Notes: a model not told the origin generated them from the letters alone. A stretch of DNA of 64,000 nt from Mycolicibacterium vinylchloridicum (GCF_013404075.1 NZ_JACBJQ010000008.1:62001-126000); one strand, 5' to 3'; shown: positions 45,288 to 54,592, counted from the stretch's first letter. Program-made: numbers and translations.

Positions 45288-46201
45288 GACGCCGCCCGCA
45301 GCCGGTCCATCGTGTGAGCCACTGCCACACCGTCGTCGAACGACGGAGCGATCTGCCTGCCGGTCCGTACCGCCTCGACGACCTCGCCGAGGAACGACGA
45401 CAGCGCAGGAGGCGGCGACCGCCGTGGCGCAGGCGGAAATTCGAACGTCTGTGGCTGCTCGCCGGGCCGATACACCACCATCGTCGTATCGGCGGTCAAC
45501 TCAACGGAGCCGGCACTGCCGAGCAGCGTCGCGCGTGGTGCCAGCGGAACCGCTCCGGCGAAGCCGGTGTCGTGGGCGGCGGTGCAGCCGTTGGCCATCC
45601 GGAACCATGCCGAGTACGCGTCCTCGGCGGTGGCCTCCGGCGGCGACCCGTCGATGCGGGTCACCCCACCGCAGTCGGCCACCTCACTGTTGAACAACCA
45701 TCGCGTGAAGTCGATGAGGTGGGAGCCATAGGCGCCGATCCAGCCGCCACCACGCTCGCGGTCGTTGATCCAGCCGTACGGGCGCCCCCGCAGTCCGTTT
45801 CCGTAGAACGTCCAGTTCACATGCGCCGGCGTACCGATCGTCCCGTCGTCGGCCAGCGCCTTGAGCCTGGCCCAGGCCTCGTTGAAGCGGAACTCGAAGT
45901 TCAGAAAGTGCAGTACCCCGGCGTCCCGCGCGCGGTCCCGCATCGCCTCGGCCTCGGCAGCGTTGCGGCCGAACGGTTTGTCACACAGCACCGGGTGCCC
46001 GTGATCGATCGCGGCGTTCACATGACCGACGTGCATGAACGGCGGCGAATGAACCGACACCAAGTCGATCTCGGACGCCAGGGCGGCCGTCACTGCCGCA
46101 TCGTCACGCGGACTGATCACCTCGACATCGAGGCCGAGGCTCTCGTACACCGGTGCAGCGGCGTGCTTGCCGAATCCGGTGCCGATCACGACGACCCTCA
46201 T
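45284..46201 (-). CDS. Gfo/Idh/MocA-family NAD(P)-dependent oxidoreductase
   Basis: A 305-residue protein with the N-terminal Rossmann motif VVVIGTGFGKHAAAPVY, the conserved CDKPFGRNAAEAE (EKP-type lysine) and the C-terminal sheet domain with GGGWIGAYGSHLIDFTRWL. The family oxidises or reduces ring hydroxyls of sugars, cyclitols and some polycyclic substrates. It lies between two acyl-CoA dehydrogenase pairs with four-base overlaps on both sides, so it must act on the same pathway. Confidence 0.87.
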   Translation of the reverse strand: MRVVVIGTGFGKHAAAPVYESLGLDVEVISPRDDAAVTAALASEIDLVSVHSPPFMHVGHVNAAIDHGHPVLCDKPFGRNAAEAEAMRDRARDAGVLHFLNFEFRFNEAWARLKALADDGTIGTPAHVNWTFYGNGLRGRPYGWINDRERGGGWIGAYGSHLIDFTRWLFNSEVADCGGVTRIDGSPPEATAEDAYSAWFRMANGCTAAHDTGFAGAVPLAPRATLLGSAGSVELTADTTMVVYRPGEQPQTFEFPPAPRRSPPPALSSFLGEVVEAVRTGRQIAPSFDDGVAVAHTMDRLRAAS

Positions 46202-47115
46202 CCGAACAGTCCTCTCAGCCCGGCCCCGCCGACTCTGCGGGTCAACAGATCGCGCGTAGCGGACAGGCCGAAAGGCAGGCGCCGCAGTGGCTGGCTGTAG
46301 CGCGAGAGCCACGACAGGGTCGTCTCGTTGCAGAATCCGACCGCGCCGTGGAGTTGGTGGCACACCCGGAACACGATCTCGGCCGCTTCGATCGCCGACA
46401 TCCGCAGGGCGAGAGCATCTTCGAGTGCGTCCGCACTGCCGGTCCCGACGCTCCAGAGCGTGTACTTGGCGAGAATGTCCAATCCGCTGCGCTCGACCTC
46501 GGCGTCGGTGAGCTGGAACTGCACGCCCTGAAAGGCAGACAGCGTCTGGCCGAACTGCTTACGCAGGCGCACGTGTGCGACCGTCAACTCGATCGCGCGA
46601 TCCAGCATGCCGAGCAGCGTCCAACACTGCAACGTCAGCACCAGCGCGACATCCCCCGTGCCGTTCTCGTCGATCGGCGACAGCTGCAGCTCGGTCACGA
46701 ACGCCGGGCCATTCGCGCCATGGCCGGTCACGTGGGACCGCACACCATCCAGCGTTACGGCAGCCCAACGGGTTTCAAGTTCGCCGATGGCGGCCGAGGC
46801 TCTGATGTCCGAGACGACCACCAGGCCGTCCACGTCGAGGTCGGTGGGAGCGGCCAAGCGCTCGGCCACCGGGTAGGGCACTGCCCAGTAGCCCGCGCTC
46901 CGGCACAGCGCCGCGGCCGCTTCTAATCCGTCGGCATCGGTGCGCGGGTCGAGTTCCCATGCGCCCAGGCCCGCCAGGACCGGGCCGACCAGTGACTCCC
47001 TGCTGTCGGGTTTGGCTTCGGCCTGCTGTACCAGGCTGTCGCCCCCGGCGGCCTCAAGGGCCCGAAGGGCTTCGCGGCCGAACTCTTTCGCATCCTCGGA
47101 GATGTCCAGAATCAC
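46198..47115 (-). CDS. Acyl-CoA dehydrogenase subunit (short, pair 2)
   Basis: A 305-residue short ACAD with VRLRKQFGQTLSAFQGVQFQL and CHQLHGAVGFCNE. The usual Glu after GYT is replaced by FCNE, so the catalytic base may be supplied by its partner. The GTG at 47115 overlaps the partner's TGA (GTGA). It forms a second heteromeric pair with the next gene upstream. Confidence 0.87.
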   Translation of the reverse strand: MILDISEDAKEFGREALRALEAAGGDSLVQQAEAKPDSRESLVGPVLAGLGAWELDPRTDADGLEAAAALCRSAGYWAVPYPVAERLAAPTDLDVDGLVVVSDIRASAAIGELETRWAAVTLDGVRSHVTGHGANGPAFVTELQLSPIDENGTGDVALVLTLQCWTLLGMLDRAIELTVAHVRLRKQFGQTLSAFQGVQFQLTDAEVERSGLDILAKYTLWSVGTGSADALEDALALRMSAIEAAEIVFRVCHQLHGAVGFCNETTLSWLSRYSQPLRRLPFGLSATRDLLTRRVGGAGLRGLFG

Positions 47116-48269
47116 TTGGCACCTGCCAGCAGAGCGCGCGACAGCAGGATTCGTTGCATCTCGATGCTGCCAGACGAGACCGTCGAGGCCTGCGAGTATT
47201 TCCAGTGATCCTCGACCTCGTCGAGAAACCACTTCGCCCGCGGATCCTCGTGTGACACCGCGGCGGCGATGTCCATCAACACCTCGGCGCTGTCCTGATC
47301 GAGCTTGGTGACCGCGATCCGGTAGGCGGCGGCGTCGCCGGGGCGAACCTGCCCGGTGTTCTGGAGTTCCACGATCCGGTAGGCCATCAACCGCGCACGA
47401 CGGCAGTGCGTCAACATCCGGACCCACCGGCCACGCAGTTCGGCAGGCACTTGGTCCCACCGGTCGCCGAGCACCGCAGGCGCCGCGGCAAGCAGCCGCT
47501 CACACCGCGCGTAGCGGGCGATCCCGACCCGCTCGAACGAGGTGACCTCAGCCACGATCGACCAGCCGTCGTCGACTGTGCCGAGCACGTCGGCCTCGGT
47601 GACCCGCACGTCGTCGAAAAACACCTCGTTGAGATGATGCGGGCCCAACATGGTGCGGATGGGTCGCACCTGGATCGCCGGATCGTCCATCGGGACAAGG
47701 AAGATCGTCAGGCCCTGTTGTTTCTTCTCGCCTTTTGTGGTCCGGGCGAGCAGGAAACACCACTGCGCCATGGTCGCGTAGGACGTCCAGATCTTCTGAC
47801 CGTTCACCAACCAGCCGTCACCATCGCGGCGGGCGGTGGTGCGCAACGACGCCAGATCGCTTCCTGCCTCAGGTTCGGAGAAGCCCTGACACCAGATCAC
47901 GTCGCCATTCGCGATGGACGGCAGATGCTTGCGCTTCTGGGATTCGGTGCCGTGCCGCATGATGATGGGCCCCACCCAGTTGACCCCCATGTACTGGGCG
48001 CCACGGGGCTCGTGGTGAGCCCACATCTCCTCGCGGACCACGGTCTGTTCCCACACCGAGACGCCGCGACCACCGAACTCCTCCGGCCAGGCCGGGCAGA
48101 GCAGCTCCCGTTCCGCCAGTGTGCGGCAGAACTGTTGCGCCACTTCCAGATCCGCGGGGTTGTCGGTGAACGCCCCGAGAAAGTCCTCGGGAATATGCTC
48201 GTTCACCAGCTCACGCAGCTGGGAGCGCAGCGCACTCGCCTCTGGTGCGAACTCGAAGTTCAGGTTCAT
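47112..48269 (-). CDS. Acyl-CoA dehydrogenase subunit (full length, pair 2)
   Basis: A 385-residue ACAD with CPAWPEEFGGRGVSVWEQ, CQGFSEPEAGSDLASL, a WTSYA motif (NGQKIWTSYA) and SSGSIEMQRILLSRALL at the C-terminus. The ATG at 48269 overlaps the CoA-transferase stop by four bases and is the first start giving the complete N-terminal helical domain. Together with the short ACAD it would carry out a second dehydrogenation step of the pathway. Confidence 0.9.
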   Translation of the reverse strand: MNLNFEFAPEASALRSQLRELVNEHIPEDFLGAFTDNPADLEVAQQFCRTLAERELLCPAWPEEFGGRGVSVWEQTVVREEMWAHHEPRGAQYMGVNWVGPIIMRHGTESQKRKHLPSIANGDVIWCQGFSEPEAGSDLASLRTTARRDGDGWLVNGQKIWTSYATMAQWCFLLARTTKGEKKQQGLTIFLVPMDDPAIQVRPIRTMLGPHHLNEVFFDDVRVTEADVLGTVDDGWSIVAEVTSFERVGIARYARCERLLAAAPAVLGDRWDQVPAELRGRWVRMLTHCRRARLMAYRIVELQNTGQVRPGDAAAYRIAVTKLDQDSAEVLMDIAAAVSHEDPRAKWFLDEVEDHWKYSQASTVSSGSIEMQRILLSRALLAGAK

Positions 48270-49423
48270 GCGCTCTCCACCTCCGCCAGTCCCAACTCGG
48301 CAAGGACCGCAGCGGTATCGGCTCCGAGTTCGGGGGTGGGCCCGGCGATGCGGCCCGGGGTGCGAGAGAACCACGTCGGCACGCCCGGCAACCGCACCGG
48401 GCCGTGCGGGGTCGGCACCGTCTCGAAAAAGCCGACGGCATTGAGCTGTTCGTTGTCGAACAGTGCCTGCGGCGTGTTCAGCGGTGCGGCCGGGATCTCT
48501 AGCTCCACGAACAATGTCAGCCACTCCTCGGTGGTGCGTTCGGTCATGGTCTGGGCCACCAGCGAGTACACGGTGTCGATCTCGGCGGCACGAGCCGCCA
48601 GGGTCGCGTAGCGCTCGGTGTTCCAGGCCGGCTGGACGGCGTCGATGAAGCTCGCCCAATGCCGGTCGTTGTAGATCAGCGCCGAGATGTAGCCGTCCTT
48701 GGTCCGATACGGTTTGCGGTTGGGGGCCACGGTCCGGTGGTACATCGCCGGCCCGAGCGGCGGGTCGAACATCGCGCCGTTCGCGTGCTCGACGAGCATG
48801 AACGAGGCCATCGTCTCGAACATCGCGACCTCGACCTCCTGCCCCTCACCGGTGCGTTCGCGGTGAAAGAGCGCCATTGTCGTGGCGTACACCGCCGTCA
48901 GCCCGGCGACCTTGTCGGCGACGATCGTCGCGACATAGTTGGCCTCGCCGGTCAATTCGGCTTGCACGGCGGGCAGACCGCACTCAGCCTGGATGGTGTC
49001 GTCGTAGGCGGGGCGGTCGCGTTCGGGCCCGCGCCTGCCGTAGCCGTAGCAGTTGGTGTAGACGATCGACGGGTTGATGGCGGCGACGTCGTCGTAGCCG
49101 AATCCGAGTTTGTTGATCGCCTTGGCGCGCATCGAGTGGATGAACACGTCGGCGCCGGCGATCAGCGCGCGCAGCGCTGCCGTTCCTTCGTCGGATCGCA
49201 GATCGAGTACGACACTGCGCTTTCCGCGATTGACGTTGACGAACACACCGCTGAGGCCCGGGGCCGGTCCCACCGAGACATAGCGGGTGTCGTCGCCGGC
49301 GGGCGGCTCGACCTTGATGACGTCGGCGCCCATGTCCGCCATGATCTGCGTGCAGTACGGGCCCATCACCATCGCGGTGAGGTCGATGACGCGAACCCCC
49401 GCCAGGGGGCCGGTGCTGGTCAT
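48266..49423 (-). CDS. CaiB/BaiF-family (class III) CoA-transferase
   Basis: A 385-residue family III CoA-transferase: GPLAGVRVIDLTAMVMGPYCTQ, ADVIKVEPPAGDDTR, NRGKRSVVLDLR and a candidate catalytic Asp in the YDDTIQAECGL region. It would move CoA between an end product such as succinyl-CoA and the pathway acid, avoiding ATP. Four-base overlaps join it to the neighbouring dehydrogenase and SDR genes. Confidence 0.92.
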   Translation of the reverse strand: MTSTGPLAGVRVIDLTAMVMGPYCTQIMADMGADVIKVEPPAGDDTRYVSVGPAPGLSGVFVNVNRGKRSVVLDLRSDEGTAALRALIAGADVFIHSMRAKAINKLGFGYDDVAAINPSIVYTNCYGYGRRGPERDRPAYDDTIQAECGLPAVQAELTGEANYVATIVADKVAGLTAVYATTMALFHRERTGEGQEVEVAMFETMASFMLVEHANGAMFDPPLGPAMYHRTVAPNRKPYRTKDGYISALIYNDRHWASFIDAVQPAWNTERYATLAARAAEIDTVYSLVAQTMTERTTEEWLTLFVELEIPAAPLNTPQALFDNEQLNAVGFFETVPTPHGPVRLPGVPTWFSRTPGRIAGPTPELGADTAAVLAELGLAEVESA

Positions 49424-50334
49424 TGCGTGCCCTTTGCCATGGCGAAGCTGTGACCGATGTGTGCGCCGTGTCCGTCCGGCACGACCGGGAACACGAGCGG
49501 GTTACTGATGTCGCGGATCTCGTCGATGCGGGCGCCGACCGCGTCGACGGTCCACGCGGGCTGGTAGACACCGGCGGACTCCACCACGACGATCCGGGCC
49601 ACCCGGCCCGCGATCGCGGTGAGGATCTCCCCTGTGATCGAACAAGATTCGTGGGCCAGCCAGCCGACGACCGGGGCGACCAGGTCGGCGCCCATGGGCG
49701 GGTACGCCGAGGTATCCAGCCCCTCCGCCATCCTGGTCACCGCCGCCGGGACGATGACGTTGCAGCGCACCCCGTGCTCTGCGCCCTCGAGCGCGACGAC
49801 ATTCGACAGCCCGGTGATCCCGGCCTTGGCGGCCGCGTAGTTCGCCACCGCGTGGTTGCCGTACACCCCGCCGATCGACGACGTCAACACCACCCGGCCG
49901 TAGCCGGCTTGGCACATCACCGGAAAGGCCGCCCGCACAACATGAAAAGCGCCGCGCAGATGGACGTCGAGCACCGCGTCGAAATCCTCGGCCGTCATCT
50001 CGGTCAGGGGTGCGCGCCGGACGATCCCGGCATTGTGGATCAGCACGTCGATGCGGCCGTAGTGCCGCGTCGCAGCCCCGATGATGGCCTGACCGCCGAC
50101 CGCGGTGGCCACCGACTCGGTCGAGGCGACAGCGTCCCCACCCGCGGCGGTGATCTCGTCAACCACCTGCTGGGCCGGTCCGGCGTCGTCCCCCTCGCCG
50201 GTCAGCGCCCCGCCCGGATCGTTGACCACGACCTTGGCCCCGAGCCGCGCAAGCAGTAACGCGTACTCGCGTCCGAGCCCCCGGCCGGCTCCGGTGACGA
50301 CGGCGACGCGATCGTCGAATCGTGCGTGCGCCAT
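49420..50334 (-). CDS. SDR, 3-hydroxyacyl-CoA dehydrogenase-like (MFE-2/17beta-HSD4 type)
   Basis: A 304-residue SDR beginning with TGAGRGLGREYALLLARLGAKVVVNDPGG, a pattern typical of the hydroxyacyl-CoA dehydrogenase part of peroxisomal multifunctional enzyme 2 and its mycobacterial relatives. Catalytic Ser (LTSSIGG), Tyr and Lys (YAAAK) are present. Oxidation of a 3-hydroxyacyl-CoA from beta-oxidation is the likely job. Its start codon abuts the stop of the monooxygenase gene. Confidence 0.87.
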   Translation of the reverse strand: MAHARFDDRVAVVTGAGRGLGREYALLLARLGAKVVVNDPGGALTGEGDDAGPAQQVVDEITAAGGDAVASTESVATAVGGQAIIGAATRHYGRIDVLIHNAGIVRRAPLTEMTAEDFDAVLDVHLRGAFHVVRAAFPVMCQAGYGRVVLTSSIGGVYGNHAVANYAAAKAGITGLSNVVALEGAEHGVRCNVIVPAAVTRMAEGLDTSAYPPMGADLVAPVVGWLAHESCSITGEILTAIAGRVARIVVVESAGVYQPAWTVDAVGARIDEIRDISNPLVFPVVPDGHGAHIGHSFAMAKGTQ

Positions 50335-52194
50335 CTAGTTTCCGAGTTCCAGGCCGTCGAGATGGCCGGTGGCCCGCCACTGCGCGATGAGATCGTCGAA
50401 TGCGTAGAAGCCGGGTGAGTAGAAGTCGCCGAGGAACGACCCGTTGCCTTCCGCGCCTCCGCGACCCTCGTTGTTGTAATAGCCTGGCGTGCAGGACAGT
50501 TCGAACGCCGAGTTGTCGATCGCGAGTTCGCGGACAGTCGCGACCCAGGCGTCTTGGCCGTCCTGGCTCGGTTCGACGGTCGTCGCACCGCGATTCTGCG
50601 CCTCGGCGATGATGTAGGCGATGTGGCGGGCCTGCTGCTCGAACATCGCGGTGGTGTTGGCCGACACGCCGCCCTGGATGAACCCCATGAAGAACTGGTT
50701 GGGGAAGCCGCGGCTGGTCATGCCGTGCAGCGTCTTGTAATCGTCGTGCCAATAGTCGAAGAGCGACAGCCCGTCACGGCCCACGATCTCCTCGATCGCG
50801 AACCGGCGGCTGAGCTCGGTGGAGATCTCGAAACCGCTGGCGAAGATCACGCAGTCGACCTCGTATTCGACACCGTCGGCGACGATGCCCTTCTCGGTCA
50901 GCCGTTCCACCCCCTTGGTCGCCGACACGTCCACCAGCGTCACGTTGGGACGGTTGAACGTGGCCAGATAGTGCTCGCTGGACGTCGGCCGCTTGCACAT
51001 GAAGCGGTAGTAGGGCTTGAGCGCCTCGGCGGTGACCGGATCGGAGACGATCTCGGCGACGCGGCGACGCAGCCGTTCCATGATCTTGTAGTCCTCTTCC
51101 TCACGGAAGGCCATGATCTGCTCGATGCTCACCGACGCGGGATCCGGGCTGGCGGCGATGCGCGCGGTCAGGTTGCGTCCGAGCTCGGTCCAGAAGTCGC
51201 AGACCAGATCCGGTTCGCCGAACACCACGCCGACGAACGGCGACCAGTTGTGGAAGTTGCGTTTGCGCTCTTCCTGCCAACCCGGCTGCAGCGACGCGGC
51301 CCAGTCCGGATCGGTGGCCGGATTGGACCGCGCGTCCACCGACGACGGGGTGCGCTGAAAGACGAAGAGGTGCTGGGCATCCCGGCCCAGATGCGGAACC
51401 AGCTGAATACCGGTGGCGCCGGTGCCGACCAGGGCGACGCGCTTGTCGGCGAGCTTGTGCAGGCCGCCGTCGGCGTCACCGCCGGTGTAGTCGTAATCCC
51501 ATCGCGCGGAATGGAACACGTGCCCGCCGGCAGCCTTGTAGTCTTTGATCCCGGGGATCCCGGGGAACTTCGGCCGGTTGTACGAACCCTGCGCCATCAC
51601 GACGAATCTGGCGTGGATGTCGTCGCCCCGATCGGTGCTGATATTCCAGCGTTGCGTCTCGTCCGCCCAGCGCAGTTCGCGCACCTGAGTGGAGAACAAC
51701 GCCCCGTCATACAGACCGAAGTGCTTGCCGATGTTGCGGCAGTGGCCCAGGATCTCGGCGCCGTCGGCGAACTTCTTCGACGGCATGAAACCCAGCTCTT
51801 CGAGCAGCGGGATGTAGCAGTAGGCGTCGTTGTCGCACTGGATCCCCGGGAACCGGTTCCAGTACCAGACCCCGCCGAAGTCACCGGCCATCTCGATGAC
51901 CCGGATACCCTCGACACCGGCCTTCTTCAGGTACGCACCGGCCAGCAGCCCGGCGAAACCTCCGCCGAGCACCACGACGTCGACGTCCTCGGCGATCGGA
52001 TCACGTGGCGTCACAGTGGTATACGGATCGACCTCGTAGGAATCCGCGTACTCCCCCTCGAGCTCCAGGTATTGCGCGGAACCCTCGGGTCGCAGCCGCT
52101 TCTCCCGCTCGACGCGGTACTTCTCCCGCAGCGCATCGATATCGATGTCCTGTGGGACATCGGTGGGCCCGCAGAGATTTTCCGGGGTCACCAT
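50335..52194 (-). CDS. Baeyer-Villiger-type flavin monooxygenase
   Basis: A 619-residue class B monooxygenase. It has an N-terminal extension of about 70 residues, seen in the large BVMO subgroup that takes bulky or macrocyclic ketones, then the first Rossmann motif (VVVLGGGFAGLLAGAYL), WYWNRFPGIQCDNDAY, the BVMO fingerprint variant GGHVFHSARWDY and a second Rossmann motif (VALVGTGATGIQLV). It would insert oxygen next to a ring ketone to give a lactone or ester. AGGAG lies five bases before the ATG, and a large hairpin lies just upstream. Confidence 0.9.
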   Translation of the reverse strand: MVTPENLCGPTDVPQDIDIDALREKYRVEREKRLRPEGSAQYLELEGEYADSYEVDPYTTVTPRDPIAEDVDVVVLGGGFAGLLAGAYLKKAGVEGIRVIEMAGDFGGVWYWNRFPGIQCDNDAYCYIPLLEELGFMPSKKFADGAEILGHCRNIGKHFGLYDGALFSTQVRELRWADETQRWNISTDRGDDIHARFVVMAQGSYNRPKFPGIPGIKDYKAAGGHVFHSARWDYDYTGGDADGGLHKLADKRVALVGTGATGIQLVPHLGRDAQHLFVFQRTPSSVDARSNPATDPDWAASLQPGWQEERKRNFHNWSPFVGVVFGEPDLVCDFWTELGRNLTARIAASPDPASVSIEQIMAFREEEDYKIMERLRRRVAEIVSDPVTAEALKPYYRFMCKRPTSSEHYLATFNRPNVTLVDVSATKGVERLTEKGIVADGVEYEVDCVIFASGFEISTELSRRFAIEEIVGRDGLSLFDYWHDDYKTLHGMTSRGFPNQFFMGFIQGGVSANTTAMFEQQARHIAYIIAEAQNRGATTVEPSQDGQDAWVATVRELAIDNSAFELSCTPGYYNNEGRGGAEGNGSFLGDFYSPGFYAFDDLIAQWRATGHLDGLELGN

Positions 52195-52211
52195 ACGTTC
52201 TCCTCACTTGT

Positions 52212-52260
52212 GATTTCGGCGCGATTTCGTTCGCTCAGCGACGGTTATCGCGCCGAAATC
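52212..52260. repeat. Nested palindromic element between the Rieske and BVMO genes
   Basis: Perfect 13-base arms (52212-52224 and 52248-52260) enclose a 23-base loop that contains a second palindrome, TCGCT-G-AGCGA. The element begins one base after the Rieske stop codon. In the transcript it forms a strong hairpin without a U tract, so it is not a classic terminator. It could protect the upstream mRNA, tune expression of the two oxygenases, or be a dispersed REP/MITE-like sequence. Confidence 0.75.
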
Positions 52261-52261
52261 G

Positions 52262-53617
52262 CTAAATCGGTTGGGGTTCGCCGGCGCCCATGTACTTCGA
52301 CAGCTGGTGATGCAGGTTCACGGTGCTGCGTTCGCGGTACGGATTGGGCTGGGTGCCGGGGAATCCCAGCGACTTCATCCCCTGCTGGACCGCCGCCATA
52401 TTCGAGAAGTCCTGCGGCAGCACACTGCGCCACCGGGGATCGCCCACCGGGGTGTACTCCCAGTCGGCCTGCGGCTCGGCACCTTTGGGGTACAGCTCGA
52501 ACACCGACACCTCGAAGATGCACTTGTCCGGGTTGTAGCCGGGATCGGGGCGTGCGCCGTAGCACAGCGCACTGGTCAACCCCTGCCCGATCTGGAAGTT
52601 CGGGAACAGCTGCCAGGCCGTTCCGCTCTGGCCGAGGATGTCGGCCGGGATCGTCGGCCACACCACACCGCGCGCCTCGTCGTCTCGGCGAGCCGCGGCG
52701 AGCCAGTGCTCGAGCACCTTGTCGGCCGGGGTGCCCTCGGGTAATTCGTCCACCAGGCGCAGGGCGGCGTTCACCAGCGTCTGCGTGGTGGTCGCGTTGG
52801 TCTCCTCCATGGTGTACACCTGCATCTCCGCGGTGGAGATCCGCGGGTCACCGGTGCCCAGCCGGATCTTGGACTTGGTCTCGGCCATGTCCTCGGGTGC
52901 GTCGTAGCCGATGTTGCTGTGCCGGCCCTGCGCCTTGGCCCAGCCTTTGAACTCACCGAACTTGTTGAATTCCGGATGGGTGGTGAAGACGTGGTAGGTC
53001 TCGTTGAACGCCTCCAGGGCGACCTTCCAATTGCAGTCGAAATGCACCCATTTGCGCCACTTCACCCGCATGTTCTCCAGCCCGAACGGGTCGAGGATCT
53101 TCGCCGCGGGAAAGAGGTAGTCGGCCAAGGGTTCGCAGTCGGGGTCCATGTTGATCCACAGCCAGCCGCCCCAGGTGTCGACGTTCACCGGGCGTAGCCG
53201 GGTGTTGGCCGGATTCAGCGCACCCTGCCAATCCGCCTCCTCGCGGATATGAGTACAGGCGCCGTCCAGCCCGTAGGACCAGCCGTGGAATCCGCAGACG
53301 AACGACTTACGGGCCCGGCCCACAGCCTGTTTCGCACCGGGCGGGGTGTCGACGAGCCGCCGGCCGCGGTGCATGCAGACGTTGTGGTGAGCCGCAAAGG
53401 TGTCCGCGCCCGTTCGTACGACGATGATCGAGTCGTCGAGGATGTCGTAGGTCAGATAGCTGCCGACCTCGGGCAGTTCCTCGACCCGGCCCACCTGCTG
53501 CCAGACCTTGCGCCACAACTTGTCGCGTTCGGCGCGCGCGTACTCCGGTGAGATGTAGGCCTCCACACCGATGGTCATCGGTTCTGCCAGTTCTTCGGTA
53601 CTGTCCAGCTCGCCCAT
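52262..53617 (-). CDS. Rieske non-haem iron oxygenase, alpha subunit
   Basis: A 451-residue oxygenase. The Rieske cluster ligands are Cys81-x-His83 (CMHRG) and Cys108-x2-His111 (CGFHGW). The mononuclear iron site is in EAFNETYHVFTTHPEF, with Glu206, His209 and His214. The C-terminal half is the usual helix-grip domain. It hydroxylates or demethylates a ring substrate, but no reductase, ferredoxin or beta subunit is encoded in the island. The ATG at 53617 has AGGAG six bases upstream. Confidence 0.92.
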   Translation of the reverse strand: MGELDSTEELAEPMTIGVEAYISPEYARAERDKLWRKVWQQVGRVEELPEVGSYLTYDILDDSIIVVRTGADTFAAHHNVCMHRGRRLVDTPPGAKQAVGRARKSFVCGFHGWSYGLDGACTHIREEADWQGALNPANTRLRPVNVDTWGGWLWINMDPDCEPLADYLFPAAKILDPFGLENMRVKWRKWVHFDCNWKVALEAFNETYHVFTTHPEFNKFGEFKGWAKAQGRHSNIGYDAPEDMAETKSKIRLGTGDPRISTAEMQVYTMEETNATTTQTLVNAALRLVDELPEGTPADKVLEHWLAAARRDDEARGVVWPTIPADILGQSGTAWQLFPNFQIGQGLTSALCYGARPDPGYNPDKCIFEVSVFELYPKGAEPQADWEYTPVGDPRWRSVLPQDFSNMAAVQQGMKSLGFPGTQPNPYRERSTVNLHHQLSKYMGAGEPQPI

Positions 53618-53629
53618 CACCAACTCCTC

Positions 53630-54475
53630 TCAGGGCCTTTTGATTTCGTTGCGGAAGTCATCGTCGGCGAGGAACAACGACGTGTTGTCCGCACCGACAT
53701 GACTCCACCGCAGGTCCAAACCCCCGTCGACGAGCAGGGTTTGGCCGGTGATGTAGCTCGACAGGTCCGAGAGCAGGAACAGAATCGTGCCGGCCTGTTC
53801 TTCTGGACGTCCGCGGCGCCCCATGGCGATCGCGGTGCGGTCCCGCTCGGGATCAGCCTGCACATACGCACGTGACGCGGCGGTCTCGGTGACCCCCGGT
53901 GCGACGGCGTTGACCCGGATGTCGTCGAGCGCGAGTTCGAGCGCCATCGTTCTGGTTGCCGCGACGATCGCCGCCTTGGCGGTGCCGTAGGCGATATGGA
54001 ACGGGGCGGTGTTCATCCCACTGATCGAGGAGACCGACACGATCGAGCCCGGGCCGCCCGCTGACCGGATCTCGGCGGCCACCGCCTGGCTCATGAAGAA
54101 CATCGTTTCCAGGTTTGCCGTGAACAGCTCGCGCCAGTCGGCGCGGCTGACCCGGGTGGCCGGCATCCACGTCGAGGGCGCGGCGCCGCCGGCGATGTTG
54201 ACCAGTCCGTACAGCGCTCCCTCGGTGCGGCGCACCGTATCCATGACGGTGGCGATCCCGGCATCGGTGGCGGCGTCGGCGGCGACCGGCACGATCGGCA
54301 GGCCACTGTCGACCAGTGGCCCCACCTGCTCGTCCAGGTTCTCCCGCGAGCGGCTGACGGCGACGACGGTGGCACCGGCCCGTGCCGCCATCTCGGTCAC
54401 GGTCGTCCCGATGCCGCCGCCTCCGGCGCCCGACACCACCACGATGCGGCCGTCGAGCCTGAGGAGATCGCTCAT
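53630..54475 (-). CDS. Short-chain dehydrogenase, first gene of the leftward catabolic operon
   Basis: A 281-residue SDR with a glycine-rich variant of the cofactor motif (SGAGGGGIGTT), NIAGG for the structural Asn region, catalytic Ser in VSVSSISGM and YGTAK. The C-terminal SYITGQTLLVDGG is typical of classical SDRs. It probably oxidises a ring or side-chain alcohol to the ketone needed by the Baeyer-Villiger enzyme. Its promoter region carries a perfect GntR-type palindrome 21 bases upstream. Confidence 0.87.
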   Translation of the reverse strand: MSDLLRLDGRIVVVSGAGGGGIGTTVTEMAARAGATVVAVSRSRENLDEQVGPLVDSGLPIVPVAADAATDAGIATVMDTVRRTEGALYGLVNIAGGAAPSTWMPATRVSRADWRELFTANLETMFFMSQAVAAEIRSAGGPGSIVSVSSISGMNTAPFHIAYGTAKAAIVAATRTMALELALDDIRVNAVAPGVTETAASRAYVQADPERDRTAIAMGRRGRPEEQAGTILFLLSDLSSYITGQTLLVDGGLDLRWSHVGADNTSLFLADDDFRNEIKRP

Positions 54476-54496
54476 AACCCCTTTTCGTTCTCAGCA

Positions 54497-54508
54497 TTGT
54501 CCGGACAA
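54497..54508. promoter_or_regulatory. Candidate GntR operator 1 (TTGTCCGGACAA)
   Basis: A perfect 12-base palindrome with the TTGT...ACAA ends typical of GntR-family sites. It lies 21 bases upstream of the leftward operon start in a 153-base divergent gap, facing the operon whose companion half encodes a GntR regulator. Confidence 0.65.
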
Positions 54509-54592
54509 ATAGATGGACTCTGCTGGCTGGAGAACATGATTCCGCAGCAGTTATAGCACCGTCAAGGGTGCTGCCGAGATCAGTCGACTCTA

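Noticed and set aside
50554..52950. 798-codon plus-strand open frame
   Set aside because: Antisense of the BVMO and Rieske genes, a result of high G+C third positions.
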